Source of the DNA: Eubacterium sp.
GTDB taxonomy: Bacteria; Bacillota; Clostridia; Lachnospirales; Lachnospiraceae
DNA length: 47,532 nt
Reading direction: 5' to 3'
NCBI GenBank assembly: GCA_017541035.1
Contig: JAFXZW010000102.1
Span: 1-47,532, forward strand
The notes beneath the pieces are model-generated. The model searched no databases, was not told the DNA's origin, and saw nothing but the letters and a program-made list of their open reading frames with translations. A program made the position numbers and the translations under genes. Positions 1-9,147 of the stretch are shown in pieces; within the stretch, counting starts at the first letter, position 1; each line of letters opens with the position of its first letter.

Positions 1-330
1 ACCCGCCGAACACGAATGGCGTAGTCATTTTGCACAGCAAAATGACGGGAGCCGTGAGTGTTCTCGCAGCACATTGCACACGTAGTGTGCGTGCTGCGAA
101 TCATCAGCTGGGGGCAAAATACCTTTTGACCCCAGCATCATTATATGCAAGCACGGTGAAAAGATGTCATTTCCGGTGTGTGACATGCTGCGGGAACCGA
201 AAAATGTAAACTATTCTTGCGCAAACCGAAAATGATGCAATATAATGGTGACAGGGTCAGCAGTCTGTGCGATATGTTTTCGCACGAGACCTTATTTGAC
301 CCGCCGAACACAAATGGCGTAGTCATTTCT
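1..330. repeat. Intergenic direct repeats and palindromes upstream of the aldo/keto reductase
   Basis: A 30-bp sequence at 1-30 returns at 299-328 with one mismatch. Between the copies lie three strong hairpins. The first is at 24-46 (GTCATTTTG/CAAAATGAC). The second is at 65-98 (CGCAGCAC/GTGCTGCG with an inner GCACAC/GTGTGC). The third is at 107-136 (GCTGGGG/CCCCAGC flanking CAAAA/TTTTG). No convincing gene is present in 1-403. This resembles a cluster of non-coding intergenic repeats; whether it is mobile cannot be told from one window. Confidence 0.6.
217..246 (+). promoter_or_regulatory. Possible promoter of the aldo/keto reductase gene
   Basis: TTGCGC at 217-222 is followed after 18 bp by a perfect TATAAT at 241-246. 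The -35 box is weak. The leader would be about 150 nt and carry a small GTGCG/CGCAC hairpin near 268-284. Confidence 0.35.
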
Positions 331-403
331 GTTAAAGGCGAGAAAGAATGAAGAGAAAAAGAATCTGGTGAGATCAATGTTTATTCAGGAAAGGGGGTAG
401 CAA

Positions 404-1510
404 ATGGCAAAAAAACTGGGTTTTGGGTTAATGCGTCTGCCTGAAAATGGGGCAGAGATTGATGTGAAGCATGTCGAGAAAATGGTGGATCTCTTTATGG
501 AAAGGGGCTTCACCTACTTTGACACTGCCTGGATGTACTGCAATTTCCGCAGCGAGGAAGTAACAAAGAAAGCACTGGTGGAACGACATCCCAGAGACAG
601 CTTTACCCTTGCCACCAAACTGCATTCCGGTTTCATACAACAGAAAGAGGACCGTGATAAAGTCTTCAACGAACAGCTTCGAAAAACCGGGGTCGAATAC
701 TTTGATTATTACCTTATTCACGATGTGAACAGTCACTCCATCGAAGTGTATGACCGATTGGATGTCTGGGGTTGGATCAAAGAGAAAAAGGAAGCCGGCC
801 TGATCCGGGAGATGGGATTCTCCTTCCATGACGGACCGGAGCTTCTGGACCGCGTCCTGACGGAGCATCCGGAGATGGAATTCGTACAGCTTCAGATCAA
901 TTATCTGGACTGGAATTCCACGGGGATCCAGTCGCGGAAATGTTACGAGGTGGCAACGAAGCACGGGAAACCCGTAACTGTCATGGAGCCCGTGAAGGGC
1001 GGAACCCTGGCTGCTGTTCCGGAAGCTGTGGTAAACCTGTTTAAGGAATATGCCCCGGAGGCATCGATTCCCTCCTGGGCAATCCGTTTTGCCGCAAGCC
1101 TTCCGAATGTTCGTATGGTTCTGTCGGGTATGAGTAACATTGAGCAGGTGGATGACAACACCTCCTTCATGCAGGATCTGGTCCCTCTGAATGAAGAGGA
1201 GCAGAAAAGGATCCTGCAGGCCGTTGCCATTATCAACAGAGCCATTGAGATTCCTTGTACCGGCTGCCGCTATTGTGTGGACGGCTGCCCCATGCATATC
1301 CCGATCCCCGACTATTTTACACTTTATAACGCAGAGAAGCAGGAGGTGGCATCAAAAGGCTGGACACCCCAGCAGGAATACTATGCTAATTTTGCCAAGA
1401 AAATGGGTAAGGCCAGCGACTGTATCCGTTGCGGGCAATGCGAGGGAATCTGTCCGCAGCACCTTCCCATCATTGAGGATCTGACGAAGGTAGCGGCGCT
1501 GTTTGAATAA
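404..1510 (+). CDS. Aldo/keto reductase with C-terminal ferredoxin-like domain
   Basis: An NAD(P)H- or ferredoxin-linked oxidoreductase of the aldo/keto reductase superfamily; the substrate is unknown. The TIM-barrel part covers roughly residues 1-275, and the usual catalytic tetrad can be placed at D40, Y45, K72 and H106. The C-terminal part has two CxxCxxCxxxCP motifs (C285/288/291/295 and C340/343/346/350), expected to bind two [4Fe-4S] clusters. This architecture is common in anaerobes and suggests electron exchange with ferredoxin. A purine-rich Shine-Dalgarno sequence (GGAAAGGGGG) precedes the ATG. The gene stands alone, is read toward folP, and ends at a hairpin terminator that overlaps the folP 3' end. 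The family call is firm and the reaction is not. Confidence 0.9.
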   Translation: MAKKLGFGLMRLPENGAEIDVKHVEKMVDLFMERGFTYFDTAWMYCNFRSEEVTKKALVERHPRDSFTLATKLHSGFIQQKEDRDKVFNEQLRKTGVEYFDYYLIHDVNSHSIEVYDRLDVWGWIKEKKEAGLIREMGFSFHDGPELLDRVLTEHPEMEFVQLQINYLDWNSTGIQSRKCYEVATKHGKPVTVMEPVKGGTLAAVPEAVVNLFKEYAPEASIPSWAIRFAASLPNVRMVLSGMSNIEQVDDNTSFMQDLVPLNEEEQKRILQAVAIINRAIEIPCTGCRYCVDGCPMHIPIPDYFTLYNAEKQEVASKGWTPQQEYYANFAKKMGKASDCIRCGQCEGICPQHLPIIEDLTKVAALFE

Positions 1511-1581
1511 CCGGCAAAGACAGATACCCCGTAAAAGGCATTTCGTGAAATTCCTGCACTGATAAGGGATCTTCCGAATTC

Positions 1582-1622
1582 AGGGACATTTCCTGACTCA
1601 TCAGAAGGTCCCTTTGTTTTTT
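1582..1622 (+). terminator. Terminator of the aldo/keto reductase gene
   Basis: AGGGAC (1582-1587) pairs with GTCCCT (1608-1613), with an inner TTC.TGA/TCA.GAA stem, and is followed by a T-rich run to 1622. It overlaps the last codons of the convergent folP gene. Confidence 0.6.
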
Positions 1623-2491
1623 ACAGCCTGAAGGAAGGAAAGTGCCCTTTTATTGGGGCGGATATTGTGCACACGCACGAAGGAAAAACCCGCTTCTGCG
1701 GCAAGAAGTGAGGTAACCAGCGTTCCCTCCTCTCTTTCCTCCGGAGGAAGATTCAGAACGTCTCCGATCACGGATTTCCGGGAAGCCGCCATGAGCCAGA
1801 CTTCTCCTGTCCTTTTCATTTTCTGAAGGTGTCCCAGCAGCTGCAGGCTCTCCCGGGTGCTTTTGGAGAAACCGATCCCAGGGTCCAGGATCAGCTGATC
1901 TTTCGGGATCCCGGCCTGCTCCGCGATGGCAAGGGACCTGTCCAGTCCCTCCCGCACACGGAGGATCACATTGTTCCGCGCGTCCGGTGAGAGGCCCTCC
2001 GCCTCCTTCTCCGTCCTTTCCTCCTCATTTCTGCCAAAAAGATCCTGATGCATGATCACGGCAGGTTTTCGATGTCTGGCAATGACCTCTGCCATTGTCG
2101 GACCGGTCTCCTTATGAAACTCCGCAAAACGAAGGCCCCAGATATCATTTGCAAGGTCGCCGCCGGCCGCCAGGGCCGCATCCATCACGCGTGCTTTTCT
2201 TGTATCAATGGAAAGGGGAATGTCTGTTTCTCTTTTCAGATGCTCGATCACAGGGAGCAGCCTTTCCAGTTCCTCATCAGCCGGTATCTCCTTAAAACCC
2301 GGTCTGGTACTCTCCGCTCCCAGATCCAGCAGATCAGCCCCTTCTTCGATCATCTCCAGAGCATGCCTTACCGCCATCTCCGGCTCCCGGTATCGTCCTC
2401 CGTCTGAAAATGAGTCCTCCGTAATATTCAATATCCCCATCAGATAGGTCTCTGTTCCGTCCGTTCTGAATTCTTTTTTTCCGATCCTCAT
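1601..2491 (-). CDS. folP: Dihydropteroate synthase
   Basis: Condenses 6-hydroxymethyl-7,8-dihydropterin pyrophosphate with p-aminobenzoate to give dihydropteroate in folate synthesis; cytosolic target of sulfonamides. All family signatures are visible: MGILNITEDSFSDGG (18-32), AESTRPG (59-65), SIDTRKA (94-100), LDPGIGFSK (202-210), ASRKS (236-240) and RVH (273-275). The ATG at 2491 is preferred because an AGGAGG stands just upstream; an in-frame ATG 69 nt earlier would add residues unlike the family. The resulting 296 residues fit the usual length. Other folate genes (folK, folB, folE) are not adjacent, so it appears monocistronic. No resistance-type insertion is evident. Confidence 0.95.
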   Translation of the reverse strand: MRIGKKEFRTDGTETYLMGILNITEDSFSDGGRYREPEMAVRHALEMIEEGADLLDLGAESTRPGFKEIPADEELERLLPVIEHLKRETDIPLSIDTRKARVMDAALAAGGDLANDIWGLRFAEFHKETGPTMAEVIARHRKPAVIMHQDLFGRNEEERTEKEAEGLSPDARNNVILRVREGLDRSLAIAEQAGIPKDQLILDPGIGFSKSTRESLQLLGHLQKMKRTGEVWLMAASRKSVIGDVLNLPPEEREEGTLVTSLLAAEAGFSFVRVHNIRPNKRALSFLQAVKNKGTF

Positions 2492-2564
2492 GACCGCCTC
2501 CTGTTTTCGAGCTATTCTCTTCCGGCTTTCCAATATTCCCCGGAATAGTGAACAATACAAAAAT

Positions 2565-2594
2565 ACTATAGAATATTTCCATGTAAATTTACAA
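2565..2594 (-). promoter_or_regulatory. Possible folP promoter
   Basis: On the minus strand TTGTAA (2594-2589) and TATAGT (2570-2565) are separated by 18 bp in an AT-rich divergent region. Confidence 0.4.
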
Positions 2595-2602
2595 TAAAAG
2601 AA

Positions 2603-2631
2603 TTGCTCATTTTAGTAAAATTTGATAAAAT
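2603..2631 (+). promoter_or_regulatory. Possible promoter of the GGDEF gene
   Basis: TTGCTC (2603-2608), a 17-bp spacer and TAAAAT (2626-2631) lie 70 bp before the start codon. A clear AAGGAG follows six bases before the ATG at 2704. Confidence 0.45.
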
Positions 2632-2703
2632 AGACACTGTGTAGAATGCATTTTTAGAGGAGTCTTTGAAATCGTTTTTATTGACTTCGCGAAGGAGTTT
2701 AGT

Positions 2704-4434
2704 ATGCCGAAAGAATATTTGTCATCACTTTTTCACTATGAAGCTCGCTATCACAGAATTATACAAGGCCTTTTAGGCATTTCCATAGTCATCGCGCGGG
2801 TTGCGGGATATATCACCCCCACCTGGCTGATGATCTACTATTTGTGCGTACTTGTCGCGACCACTGTTTTTGATTTCTGGTTCGTTATTCATTCCGACAG
2901 AGAGACTTTCCGCCCGAAGGTTTACTCCATCAAGGTTCTCTTCTACCTTCTTGCTATAATCGCCGGAGGTATCATGGGAACCATCGGCGCTGAGAAGACG
3001 AATACGGGACTTCCCTTCATATCAATCCACGTTCTGCTCCTTCTGTACGGAATTTTCATGATCTGCGAAGTCCAGTTCTTCAACGATATCTTCGACTCGG
3101 TGATGAGTATCCAGAATTTCTTCATTTACGGGGCTTTGCTGGCGATTGCCATGCTGCTTCCCTATCGTGGATACTTTGACAAGGTATGGATCGTATTCAT
3201 ACTTTTGTCCATGGTCATCGTCTATCTCATCCTTTTCCTTCTCCGTCACCTGTCACAACGAAGTGTGATCATGCTGGAAAAGAAGAACACCAATCTTTTC
3301 TTTGAGAATCTGGATATCCGAGAAGAGAACGCTTCCCTGATCCATGCGCAGGAGCGTCTGGCGGAAGTAAATGAAACCATTAACTATCAGCGAATTCAGT
3401 TAAATGATGCTCTTTCCGATCTGAAGAAACGCGGTGAGGAGACACGGACCCTTATCGACATTATGGAATACTTCACCTCCACCTTCGAACTGGAGGAAAG
3501 CATGAAGTACATGATCGACCGGGTGGCTGCATTAAAGAACCTGAACATTTGCGCCATTATGGTAGACGCGGATGTGTGCCTGAATGAGGAGCAGATCTTC
3601 GAAACCTGGACGGACAAGAATTATGGCCGTGAACGACTGAAAAGGGAAACCATTCAGATTTATGAAGAATTCAAAAAGTCCGGCAGTCGGGATCCTATGA
3701 TCATCTGCAATAATTATGACCATGTTCTTCCCTATTTTGAGCGGCGCGGCTGCTGCATTACAGCGATTCCCGCATATGAGAAGGATACTCTGTACGGCGT
3801 CATGATCCTGGCCGGTGAACGATATGACCATTTCTACGGCGGTTATGATTTCTATTACACCGTGCTGGTTGATTTTACCACAGCCATGATCAAGGACAGA
3901 CTGTACCGCACTACGGAAGATATGGCGAAGAAGGATGGTCTGACGAAGATTTACAACCGTATCTACTTCAATACCGTATATCCAGAAATGCTTAAGAAGG
4001 CTGAGGAAACCGGAAAGCCCATTTCCGTCCTTATGCTGGATATCGATCATTTCAAGAATGTAAACGATACCTACGGGCACATTGCCGGTGACCAGGCGAT
4101 CCGTTCCGTAGCAAAGTCCGACTGGGAGGTTGCCAAAAAATACGGCGGTATGGCCGTACGTTTCGGTGGTGAAGAATTCCTTCTGATTCTGGAGGATACG
4201 CCGGTGGAGAGGGCCCGGGAGATCGCGGCCGAACTGCACGAAAAGGTTCGTACGACTCCGATCCCCTTCGAAGGCATCGATATCAGCATCAATACCAGTC
4301 TGGGTGTGGCCACCTATCCGACCACCGTACAGGAAACCGAAAAGACTCTGGATCGCGCCGACAAAGCTATGTACTATGGCAAGACTCACGGACGCGGCCG
4401 TATCGTGGTAGACGGTGTGGATAATGTAGATTAA
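2704..4434 (+). CDS. Membrane-bound GGDEF diguanylate cyclase
   Basis: Predicted to make cyclic di-GMP from two GTP at the membrane. Residues 18-180 contain about six hydrophobic segments, followed by a coiled-coil-like stretch (190-250), a GAF-like sensory region (roughly 250-395) and a C-terminal GGDEF domain (405-570). The active-site loop reads GGEEF (488-492) and the metal/phosphate loop has D446 in LMLDIDHFKNVNDTYGH, so the catalytic core looks intact. The product-inhibition I-site (RxxD five residues before GGEEF) is replaced by KYGG, suggesting no canonical feedback inhibition. The gene faces an HD-GYP phosphodiesterase gene across a shared terminator. The signal sensed is not known. 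Confidence 0.92.
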   Translation: MPKEYLSSLFHYEARYHRIIQGLLGISIVIARVAGYITPTWLMIYYLCVLVATTVFDFWFVIHSDRETFRPKVYSIKVLFYLLAIIAGGIMGTIGAEKTNTGLPFISIHVLLLLYGIFMICEVQFFNDIFDSVMSIQNFFIYGALLAIAMLLPYRGYFDKVWIVFILLSMVIVYLILFLLRHLSQRSVIMLEKKNTNLFFENLDIREENASLIHAQERLAEVNETINYQRIQLNDALSDLKKRGEETRTLIDIMEYFTSTFELEESMKYMIDRVAALKNLNICAIMVDADVCLNEEQIFETWTDKNYGRERLKRETIQIYEEFKKSGSRDPMIICNNYDHVLPYFERRGCCITAIPAYEKDTLYGVMILAGERYDHFYGGYDFYYTVLVDFTTAMIKDRLYRTTEDMAKKDGLTKIYNRIYFNTVYPEMLKKAEETGKPISVLMLDIDHFKNVNDTYGHIAGDQAIRSVAKSDWEVAKKYGGMAVRFGGEEFLLILEDTPVERAREIAAELHEKVRTTPIPFEGIDISINTSLGVATYPTTVQETEKTLDRADKAMYYGKTHGRGRIVVDGVDNVD

Positions 4435-4454
4435 GCATCATATGATTTCAGAAG

Positions 4455-4499
4455 CAAGAGAAAAGGAAGTGCCCCGCCCGGACACTTCCTTTTCTCTTG
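4455..4499. terminator. Bidirectional terminator between the c-di-GMP genes
   Basis: A 17-bp perfect stem (4455-4471 with 4483-4499) has A-rich and T-rich arms, so it can end transcripts from both convergent genes. Confidence 0.85.
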
Positions 4500-4542
4500 T
4501 TAACGATAAGTCGTGCTTCCCATTTTTCAGACAACACAACAA

Positions 4543-6639
4543 TCAGTTCTTATATAACTTCCCGCCCATACTGCGGAAATGCTCTGCCACCTCTCGTACC
4601 TTATCCTGAGCCGCCAAAAAGGCCTCCACCACCTTCGGGTCAAAATGTGTACCCGCATCCTCCTGAATGATACTCATGGCCTTCTCGAAGGAAAAAGCCT
4701 TCTTATAGCAGCGATCCGAAACCAGGGCATCAAAGACATCCGCAACAGCCATGATCCTGGCGGAAAGTGGGATATCCTCTCCGGAAAGCCCATGGGGATA
4801 ACCGCGGCCGTTCCACTTCTCATGATGGTACTCTGCCAGATTCTTCGCTTCCTTCAGATAACCGGAATCAGGAACCGTATCAATAACCTGCTCCAGGATG
4901 TCCGCCCCTGCAGTGGTGTGGGTTTTCATGATGGCGAACTCCTCATCTGTCAGCTTACCCGGCTTATTCAGGATCACATCCGAAACGGCGATCTTTCCGA
5001 TATCATGAAGCGGTGCGGAATGTTCCACATCGTAGATGAACTTGTCTGTCAGCTGGTCTGTGTAATAACCCATTTCCTTCAGCTGATCCATGATGATCCG
5101 GGTGTAGGCCGCTGTCTTCCGCACATGATCACCTGTATTCTCATCCCGGCTTTCCACCATGTCCGCGAGAACCATGATCAGCGCATTCTGCATCTGGGCA
5201 ATGGTTTCCGTCTTAGTCCGCAGCTGGTTAACATAATTTGCGTTGTTTTCTGTAGTCTTCGTGAACGCCTGGTACATGTTCTCGATCTCATCGCCGGTAT
5301 GAATATCCAGCTCCCGGAGACTTTCCACATTTTCCTCAAGAGCATCTTCATCATTGTAGGCAAATGCACTGGAGGAACGCGCCATGGCGTTCACGGGAAG
5401 GATGATATTGTATTCGGAGATCCACCGCCCTGTGGCAATGGCGAGAACGAAGAAGCCCATAAAGAGCGACAGGAGCTTGATGAGGAAACTCATCTGCTGC
5501 TCCGACACCAGTTCCATCGACACGTCAGCTGCCGCATAAGCGACAGTTTCTCCCGCCTTGTTTTGTATCGGAGTATACACCGTGATCAGCCAGCCATAGG
5601 TATCGTTCGAAATTCTGGGCTGAATCGACTCCCCCCTCAGCAGCGCCTGCAGATCCTCCGAAAAGGATTCATCGAAGCCTATGATCTCACCCGGTTCTGC
5701 TCCGGGAAGCTCTTCCGTATCCAGATCAAATACCACATGACAGCCATCCGGACGGATCTGGTAAACGTAAATATAGAGAACATCCGTTGAATTGTCCCGG
5801 ATGTTATAGAGGCGTTTTTCCACCTCGCCGTAATCCGGTGCCTCCTCCCCCAACGTAAGATACATATCCACCTTATCCCCGTCTAAGGTTGCTGCAACCA
5901 ACTGGGAGGTTCCCTGAGCCAGTAGAATATGTTCATCGATGCAGTACTGCCTGTACAGGATAACACTTATGATCATAGCAGCCGAACCTATGGCGAGGAA
6001 GACCGTAGTCAGAAGCAGAGTAACCTTGGTTCTGAGGGATATCCGCCGGTTATGGATGCTCTCGACAGCATGCTTTTCCTCCTCGGACATCGCCTTTTGC
6101 TGCCAACCCTCGAAATGCAGGTATTCCTTCAAATGTTCAGGCAGAAAATGATGCAGAAGAAGAAAGACACCCAGGGCGATGGGCTTATCAATCAGCTCCG
6201 GCCAGGAGGCATTCATGAACGTCTTTCCAAAACCTGATTCCTTAAAAGCGGTAGGATCCGTAGCCCAGTTAAGGAGTGTCTCATGAACACCTCCGAGAAG
6301 AGTCAGGATCAAAACCAGTCCGACAAATCCGAAAACCGAGAAGAGCCATTTCTTCTGCACGAAAATATAAGTGATCACCGCGACCAGTACGTTGACGATC
6401 GCGTAATAGAAAAGATCCGTGTTGGAAAAACCATTGATCAGATTGGTGAAAAGGCCGACTACGATTCCCGGAAGATAGCCGCAAAGTCCTGTCACCACCA
6501 CCGTACCGATCACATCAAGATAGATTGGCAGATCCAGCCCCTGCGCCAGTTGGGAACCACATACGTTCAGCAGAATCCCCAAAAAACAGATGACTAACAT
6601 CTTGATCAGATTATGATTCTTTGCACGATTACCATTCAT
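4543..6639 (-). CDS. Membrane HD-GYP domain phosphodiesterase
   Basis: Predicted to hydrolyse cyclic di-GMP. The N-terminal part has about five membrane segments (to residue 165) that recall ECF S-component-like modules; this resemblance is inferred by eye. A further segment (about 206-230), an extracytoplasmic Cache-like sensor region (about 232-380) and a last segment (384-405) lead to the C-terminal HD-GYP domain. Its metal ligands and signature are present: HDIGK (545-549), YHHEKWNGRGYP (604-615) and VADVFDAL. The start at 6639 is chosen for a GGAG seven bases upstream; an ATG at 6666 has no ribosome-binding site. It converges with the GGDEF gene, giving a neighbouring synthase/hydrolase pair. 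Confidence 0.9.
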   Translation of the reverse strand: MNGNRAKNHNLIKMLVICFLGILLNVCGSQLAQGLDLPIYLDVIGTVVVTGLCGYLPGIVVGLFTNLINGFSNTDLFYYAIVNVLVAVITYIFVQKKWLFSVFGFVGLVLILTLLGGVHETLLNWATDPTAFKESGFGKTFMNASWPELIDKPIALGVFLLLHHFLPEHLKEYLHFEGWQQKAMSEEEKHAVESIHNRRISLRTKVTLLLTTVFLAIGSAAMIISVILYRQYCIDEHILLAQGTSQLVAATLDGDKVDMYLTLGEEAPDYGEVEKRLYNIRDNSTDVLYIYVYQIRPDGCHVVFDLDTEELPGAEPGEIIGFDESFSEDLQALLRGESIQPRISNDTYGWLITVYTPIQNKAGETVAYAAADVSMELVSEQQMSFLIKLLSLFMGFFVLAIATGRWISEYNIILPVNAMARSSSAFAYNDEDALEENVESLRELDIHTGDEIENMYQAFTKTTENNANYVNQLRTKTETIAQMQNALIMVLADMVESRDENTGDHVRKTAAYTRIIMDQLKEMGYYTDQLTDKFIYDVEHSAPLHDIGKIAVSDVILNKPGKLTDEEFAIMKTHTTAGADILEQVIDTVPDSGYLKEAKNLAEYHHEKWNGRGYPHGLSGEDIPLSARIMAVADVFDALVSDRCYKKAFSFEKAMSIIQEDAGTHFDPKVVEAFLAAQDKVREVAEHFRSMGGKLYKN

Positions 6640-6700
6640 AAAAATGCTCCGATTCCGCCAGTTCATATCAACGCGTTAAATCGATAAAAAGTACAACGCT

Positions 6701-6729
6701 ATTTTACCATGTTTACTGTTATTTTGAAA
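6701..6729 (-). promoter_or_regulatory. Possible promoter of the HD-GYP gene
   Basis: Minus-strand TAAAAT (6706-6701) carries an extended -10 TGG; a weak TTTCAA lies 17 bp upstream. Confidence 0.35.
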
Positions 6730-6793
6730 GATGGATATCAAATTTTCGGAAAGGATTTGCTGCCTATTTCGGCGGTGAGAAGGTTTCATGGTA

Positions 6794-6822
6794 TTGCGAT
6801 TCCCCTTTTTTTCAGTTACAAT
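6794..6822 (+). promoter_or_regulatory. Promoter of the RsuA-family gene
   Basis: TTGCGA (6794-6799), a 17-bp spacer and TACAAT (6817-6822); the leader would be about 95 nt. Confidence 0.5.
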
Positions 6823-6923
6823 CGTGGAAGGATGCAAAGTATAATTTATTCTTTTGCATTCAGGACACTTACCAAAAGACTCTGCTCTTTTGGGACATTT
6901 CATATACCGAGGTTAGGATCATT

Positions 6924-7631
6924 ATGATACGACTGGATAAATATCTGGCAGATGCCGGAGCAGGGACGCGCAGCGAAGTGAAGCTTCTGATTCGCAAGGG
7001 AAGGATCACGGTAAACAGCATGATCGAGAAAAGTCCGGACCGAAAGATAGAACCCGGCAAGGATGAGGTATGTCTGGATCAGACTCCTGTGGAACAGCAG
7101 GAAAAATATGCCTATTACCTTCTTCACAAGCCTGCAGGATACATTTGCGCTACTGAGGACAGTAAGCTCCCCACGGTAATGGAACTGTTGCCGGAAAAAG
7201 AGAAGGGACTTTTCCCCGTGGGCCGTCTGGACAGAGATTCGGAAGGACTGCTTTTGATCACCAATGACGGAATGCTTGCTCACAGGCTGCTCTCCCCCGC
7301 AAAACATGTGGATAAAACCTATTATGTAAGACTGGAGCATTGCCTGACTGCAGAGGACGAAGAGAGACTGAGATCAGGTGTGGATATCGGAGATGAGAAG
7401 CCCACCCTTCCTGCCGAAGTGGTACCACTCTCACCGGAGGGCCGAGAGATAAAGATAACCATTCGTGAAGGACGTTTTCACCAGATCAAAAGGATGGCCG
7501 AGGCGGTAGGGAACAAGGTCCTGTATCTGAAAAGGATTTCCATGGGGACGCTGATTCTTCCGGAGGATCTCCCGAAAGGAGAATACAAGAGGCTTACACC
7601 TGCAGAATTGAATGAATTAAAAAAAGGATAG
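6924..7631 (+). CDS. RsuA/RluB-family pseudouridine synthase
   Basis: Isomerises a specific uridine to pseudouridine in rRNA, probably 16S rRNA by similarity to RsuA; the exact site is inferred. An S4 RNA-binding domain occupies residues 1-48 (IRLDKYLADAGAGTRSE) and the catalytic domain follows, with the signature GRLDRDSEGLLL and the nucleophile D103. HKPAG (68-72) and GRFHQIKRM are further family motifs. The length of 235 residues is usual for this group. The gene is alone, has its own plausible promoter and ends at a palindrome followed by TTTTCTC. Confidence 0.9.
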   Translation: MIRLDKYLADAGAGTRSEVKLLIRKGRITVNSMIEKSPDRKIEPGKDEVCLDQTPVEQQEKYAYYLLHKPAGYICATEDSKLPTVMELLPEKEKGLFPVGRLDRDSEGLLLITNDGMLAHRLLSPAKHVDKTYYVRLEHCLTAEDEERLRSGVDIGDEKPTLPAEVVPLSPEGREIKITIREGRFHQIKRMAEAVGNKVLYLKRISMGTLILPEDLPKGEYKRLTPAELNELKKG

Positions 7632-7637
7632 GGCGGG

Positions 7638-7738
7638 CACGAAGCATAAAGCGACGGCTCCGGATGCGCGCATCCGGTTTTCTCATAAATCATATATTCA
7701 CGAAGCATAAAGCGACAGCTCCGGATGCGCGCATCCGG
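7638..7738. repeat. Two 40-bp direct repeats containing an 18-bp palindrome
   Basis: 7638-7677 and 7699-7738 are identical except for one base. Each starts CACGAAGCATAAAGCGAC and ends with the palindrome CCGGATGCG/CGCATCCGG. The first part occurs again in inverted orientation at 7825-7840, beyond the tuf terminator. Confidence 0.8.
7660..7684 (+). terminator. Terminator-like palindrome after the RsuA-family gene
   Basis: The 18-bp perfect palindrome at 7660-7677 is followed by TTTTCTC. It is also part of the repeated element. Confidence 0.55.
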
Positions 7739-7764
7739 AGCGCGCGGCAGTCGCCGCTCGATCC

Positions 7765-7818
7765 AAAAAAAGAAAAGGCCCGTTTGCAAGCAAGCTTGCA
7801 CGGGTCTTTTCTTTTTTT
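7765..7818. terminator. tuf terminator
   Basis: AAAAGGCCCGT pairs with ACGGGTCTTTT around an inner palindrome near TTGCAAGC, and A- and T-runs flank both sides. It should end the tuf transcript on the minus strand and could also act on the plus strand. Confidence 0.85.
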
Positions 7819-7843
7819 GTATCTGTCGCTTTATGCTTCGCGA

Positions 7844-9031
7844 CTATTCAATGATGCTTACAACGGATCCGGAACCTACTGTTCTACCACCCTCACGGAT
7901 AGCGAAACGAAGTCCCTGCTCCATAGCAACCGGATGAATCAGTTCGATGGTCATCTCTACGTTATCACCAGGCATGCACATCTCTGTACCAGCGGGCAGG
8001 TTGCAGACACCTGTAACGTCGGTGGTACGGAAATAGAACTGGGGACGATAGTTGTTGAAGAAAGGTGTATGACGACCACCCTCGTCCTTTGTCAGTACGT
8101 ATACCTGAGCAGTAAACTTCTTGTGGCAGGTAACAGTACCCGGCTTAGCAAGAACCTGTCCTTTTTCTACCTGATCACGGTTGATACCACGAAGCAGAGC
8201 ACCGATGTTATCACCAGCCTGTGCCTGATCAAGCAGCTTACGGAACATTTCGATACCGGTTACAACGGTATTGAGCTTCTCTTCCTTGATACCAAGGATC
8301 TCAAGCGGATCGTTCAGCTTCAGTGTACCACGCTCTACACGGCCGGTAGCAACGGTACCACGACCTGTGATGGTGAATACGTCCTCAACGGGCATCAGGA
8401 ACGGCTTATCGGTATCACGCTCGGGAGTCGGGATGTACTCATCAACCGTCTTCATGAGCTCCATGATCTTGTCGCCCCACTCGCCTGACGGATTCTCAAG
8501 TGCCTGAAGAGCGGAACCCTTGATAACCGGGCAGCCTTCGAAGCCATACTCCTCAAGAGCCTCGGTTACTTCCATCTCAACCAGCTCAAGAAGTTCATCA
8601 TCATCAACCATATCGCACTTGTTAAGGAATACTACGATATAGGGAACGTTTACCTGACGAGCCAGAAGGATGTGCTCTCTGGTCTGAGCCATAACGCCGT
8701 CGGTAGCTGCTACTACGAGGATAGCGCCGTCCATCTGAGCGGCACCGGTGATCATGTTCTTAACGTAGTCAGCATGGCCCGGGCAGTCAACGTGAGCATA
8801 GTGACGAGCTTCTGTCTCATACTCAACGTGTGCGGTAGAGATGGTGATACCACGCTCTCTCTCTTCCGGAGCCTTATCAATATTTGCGAAATCAACTGCT
8901 GCGTTACCAGCTACACGCTCGGAAAGTACCTTGGTGATTGCTGCGGTCAGAGTTGTTTTACCATGGTCAACGTGGCCAATGGTACCGATGTTTACGTGCG
9001 GTTTTGTTCTTTCGAATTTCGCCTTTGCCAT
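7844..9031 (-). CDS. tuf: Elongation factor Tu
   Basis: GTPase that brings aminoacyl-tRNA to the ribosomal A site. At 395 residues it has the full family length, with the G-motifs GHVDHGKTT (P-loop), [11 protein letters not shown] (switch II) and NKCDM, then the two beta-barrel domains ending VVSIIE. AAAGGAGG precedes the ATG. It is the last gene of the str cluster, but the 116-nt gap after fusA holds a strong promoter, so it can be transcribed on its own. A strong terminator follows directly. Confidence 0.98.
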   Translation of the reverse strand: MAKAKFERTKPHVNIGTIGHVDHGKTTLTAAITKVLSERVAGNAAVDFANIDKAPEERERGITISTAHVEYETEARHYAHVDCPGHADYVKNMITGAAQMDGAILVVAATDGVMAQTREHILLARQVNVPYIVVFLNKCDMVDDDELLELVEMEVTEALEEYGFEGCPVIKGSALQALENPSGEWGDKIMELMKTVDEYIPTPERDTDKPFLMPVEDVFTITGRGTVATGRVERGTLKLNDPLEILGIKEEKLNTVVTGIEMFRKLLDQAQAGDNIGALLRGINRDQVEKGQVLAKPGTVTCHKKFTAQVYVLTKDEGGRHTPFFNNYRPQFYFRTTDVTGVCNLPAGTEMCMPGDNVEMTIELIHPVAMEQGLRFAIREGGRTVGSGSVVSIIE

Positions 9032-9094
9032 TTCAAAAATCCTCCTTTAGTTCTCCCGCCTTATGAGGCCGGGACTTTTCGCAACCTAAATGCC

Positions 9095-9123
9095 ATTATA
9101 GTAAAGATTGCCGCATATTTCAA
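9095..9123 (-). promoter_or_regulatory. tuf promoter
   Basis: TTGAAA (9123-9118), a 17-bp spacer and perfect TATAAT (9100-9095) lie in the fusA-tuf gap on the minus strand. Confidence 0.85.
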
Positions 9124-9147
9124 GTAGTTTTCGTGTTTATTCGCTTA

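Noticed and set aside
141..377. 78-residue minus-strand frame in the left intergenic region
   Set aside because: It runs through repeats and the likely promoter of the next gene, with no ribosome-binding site.
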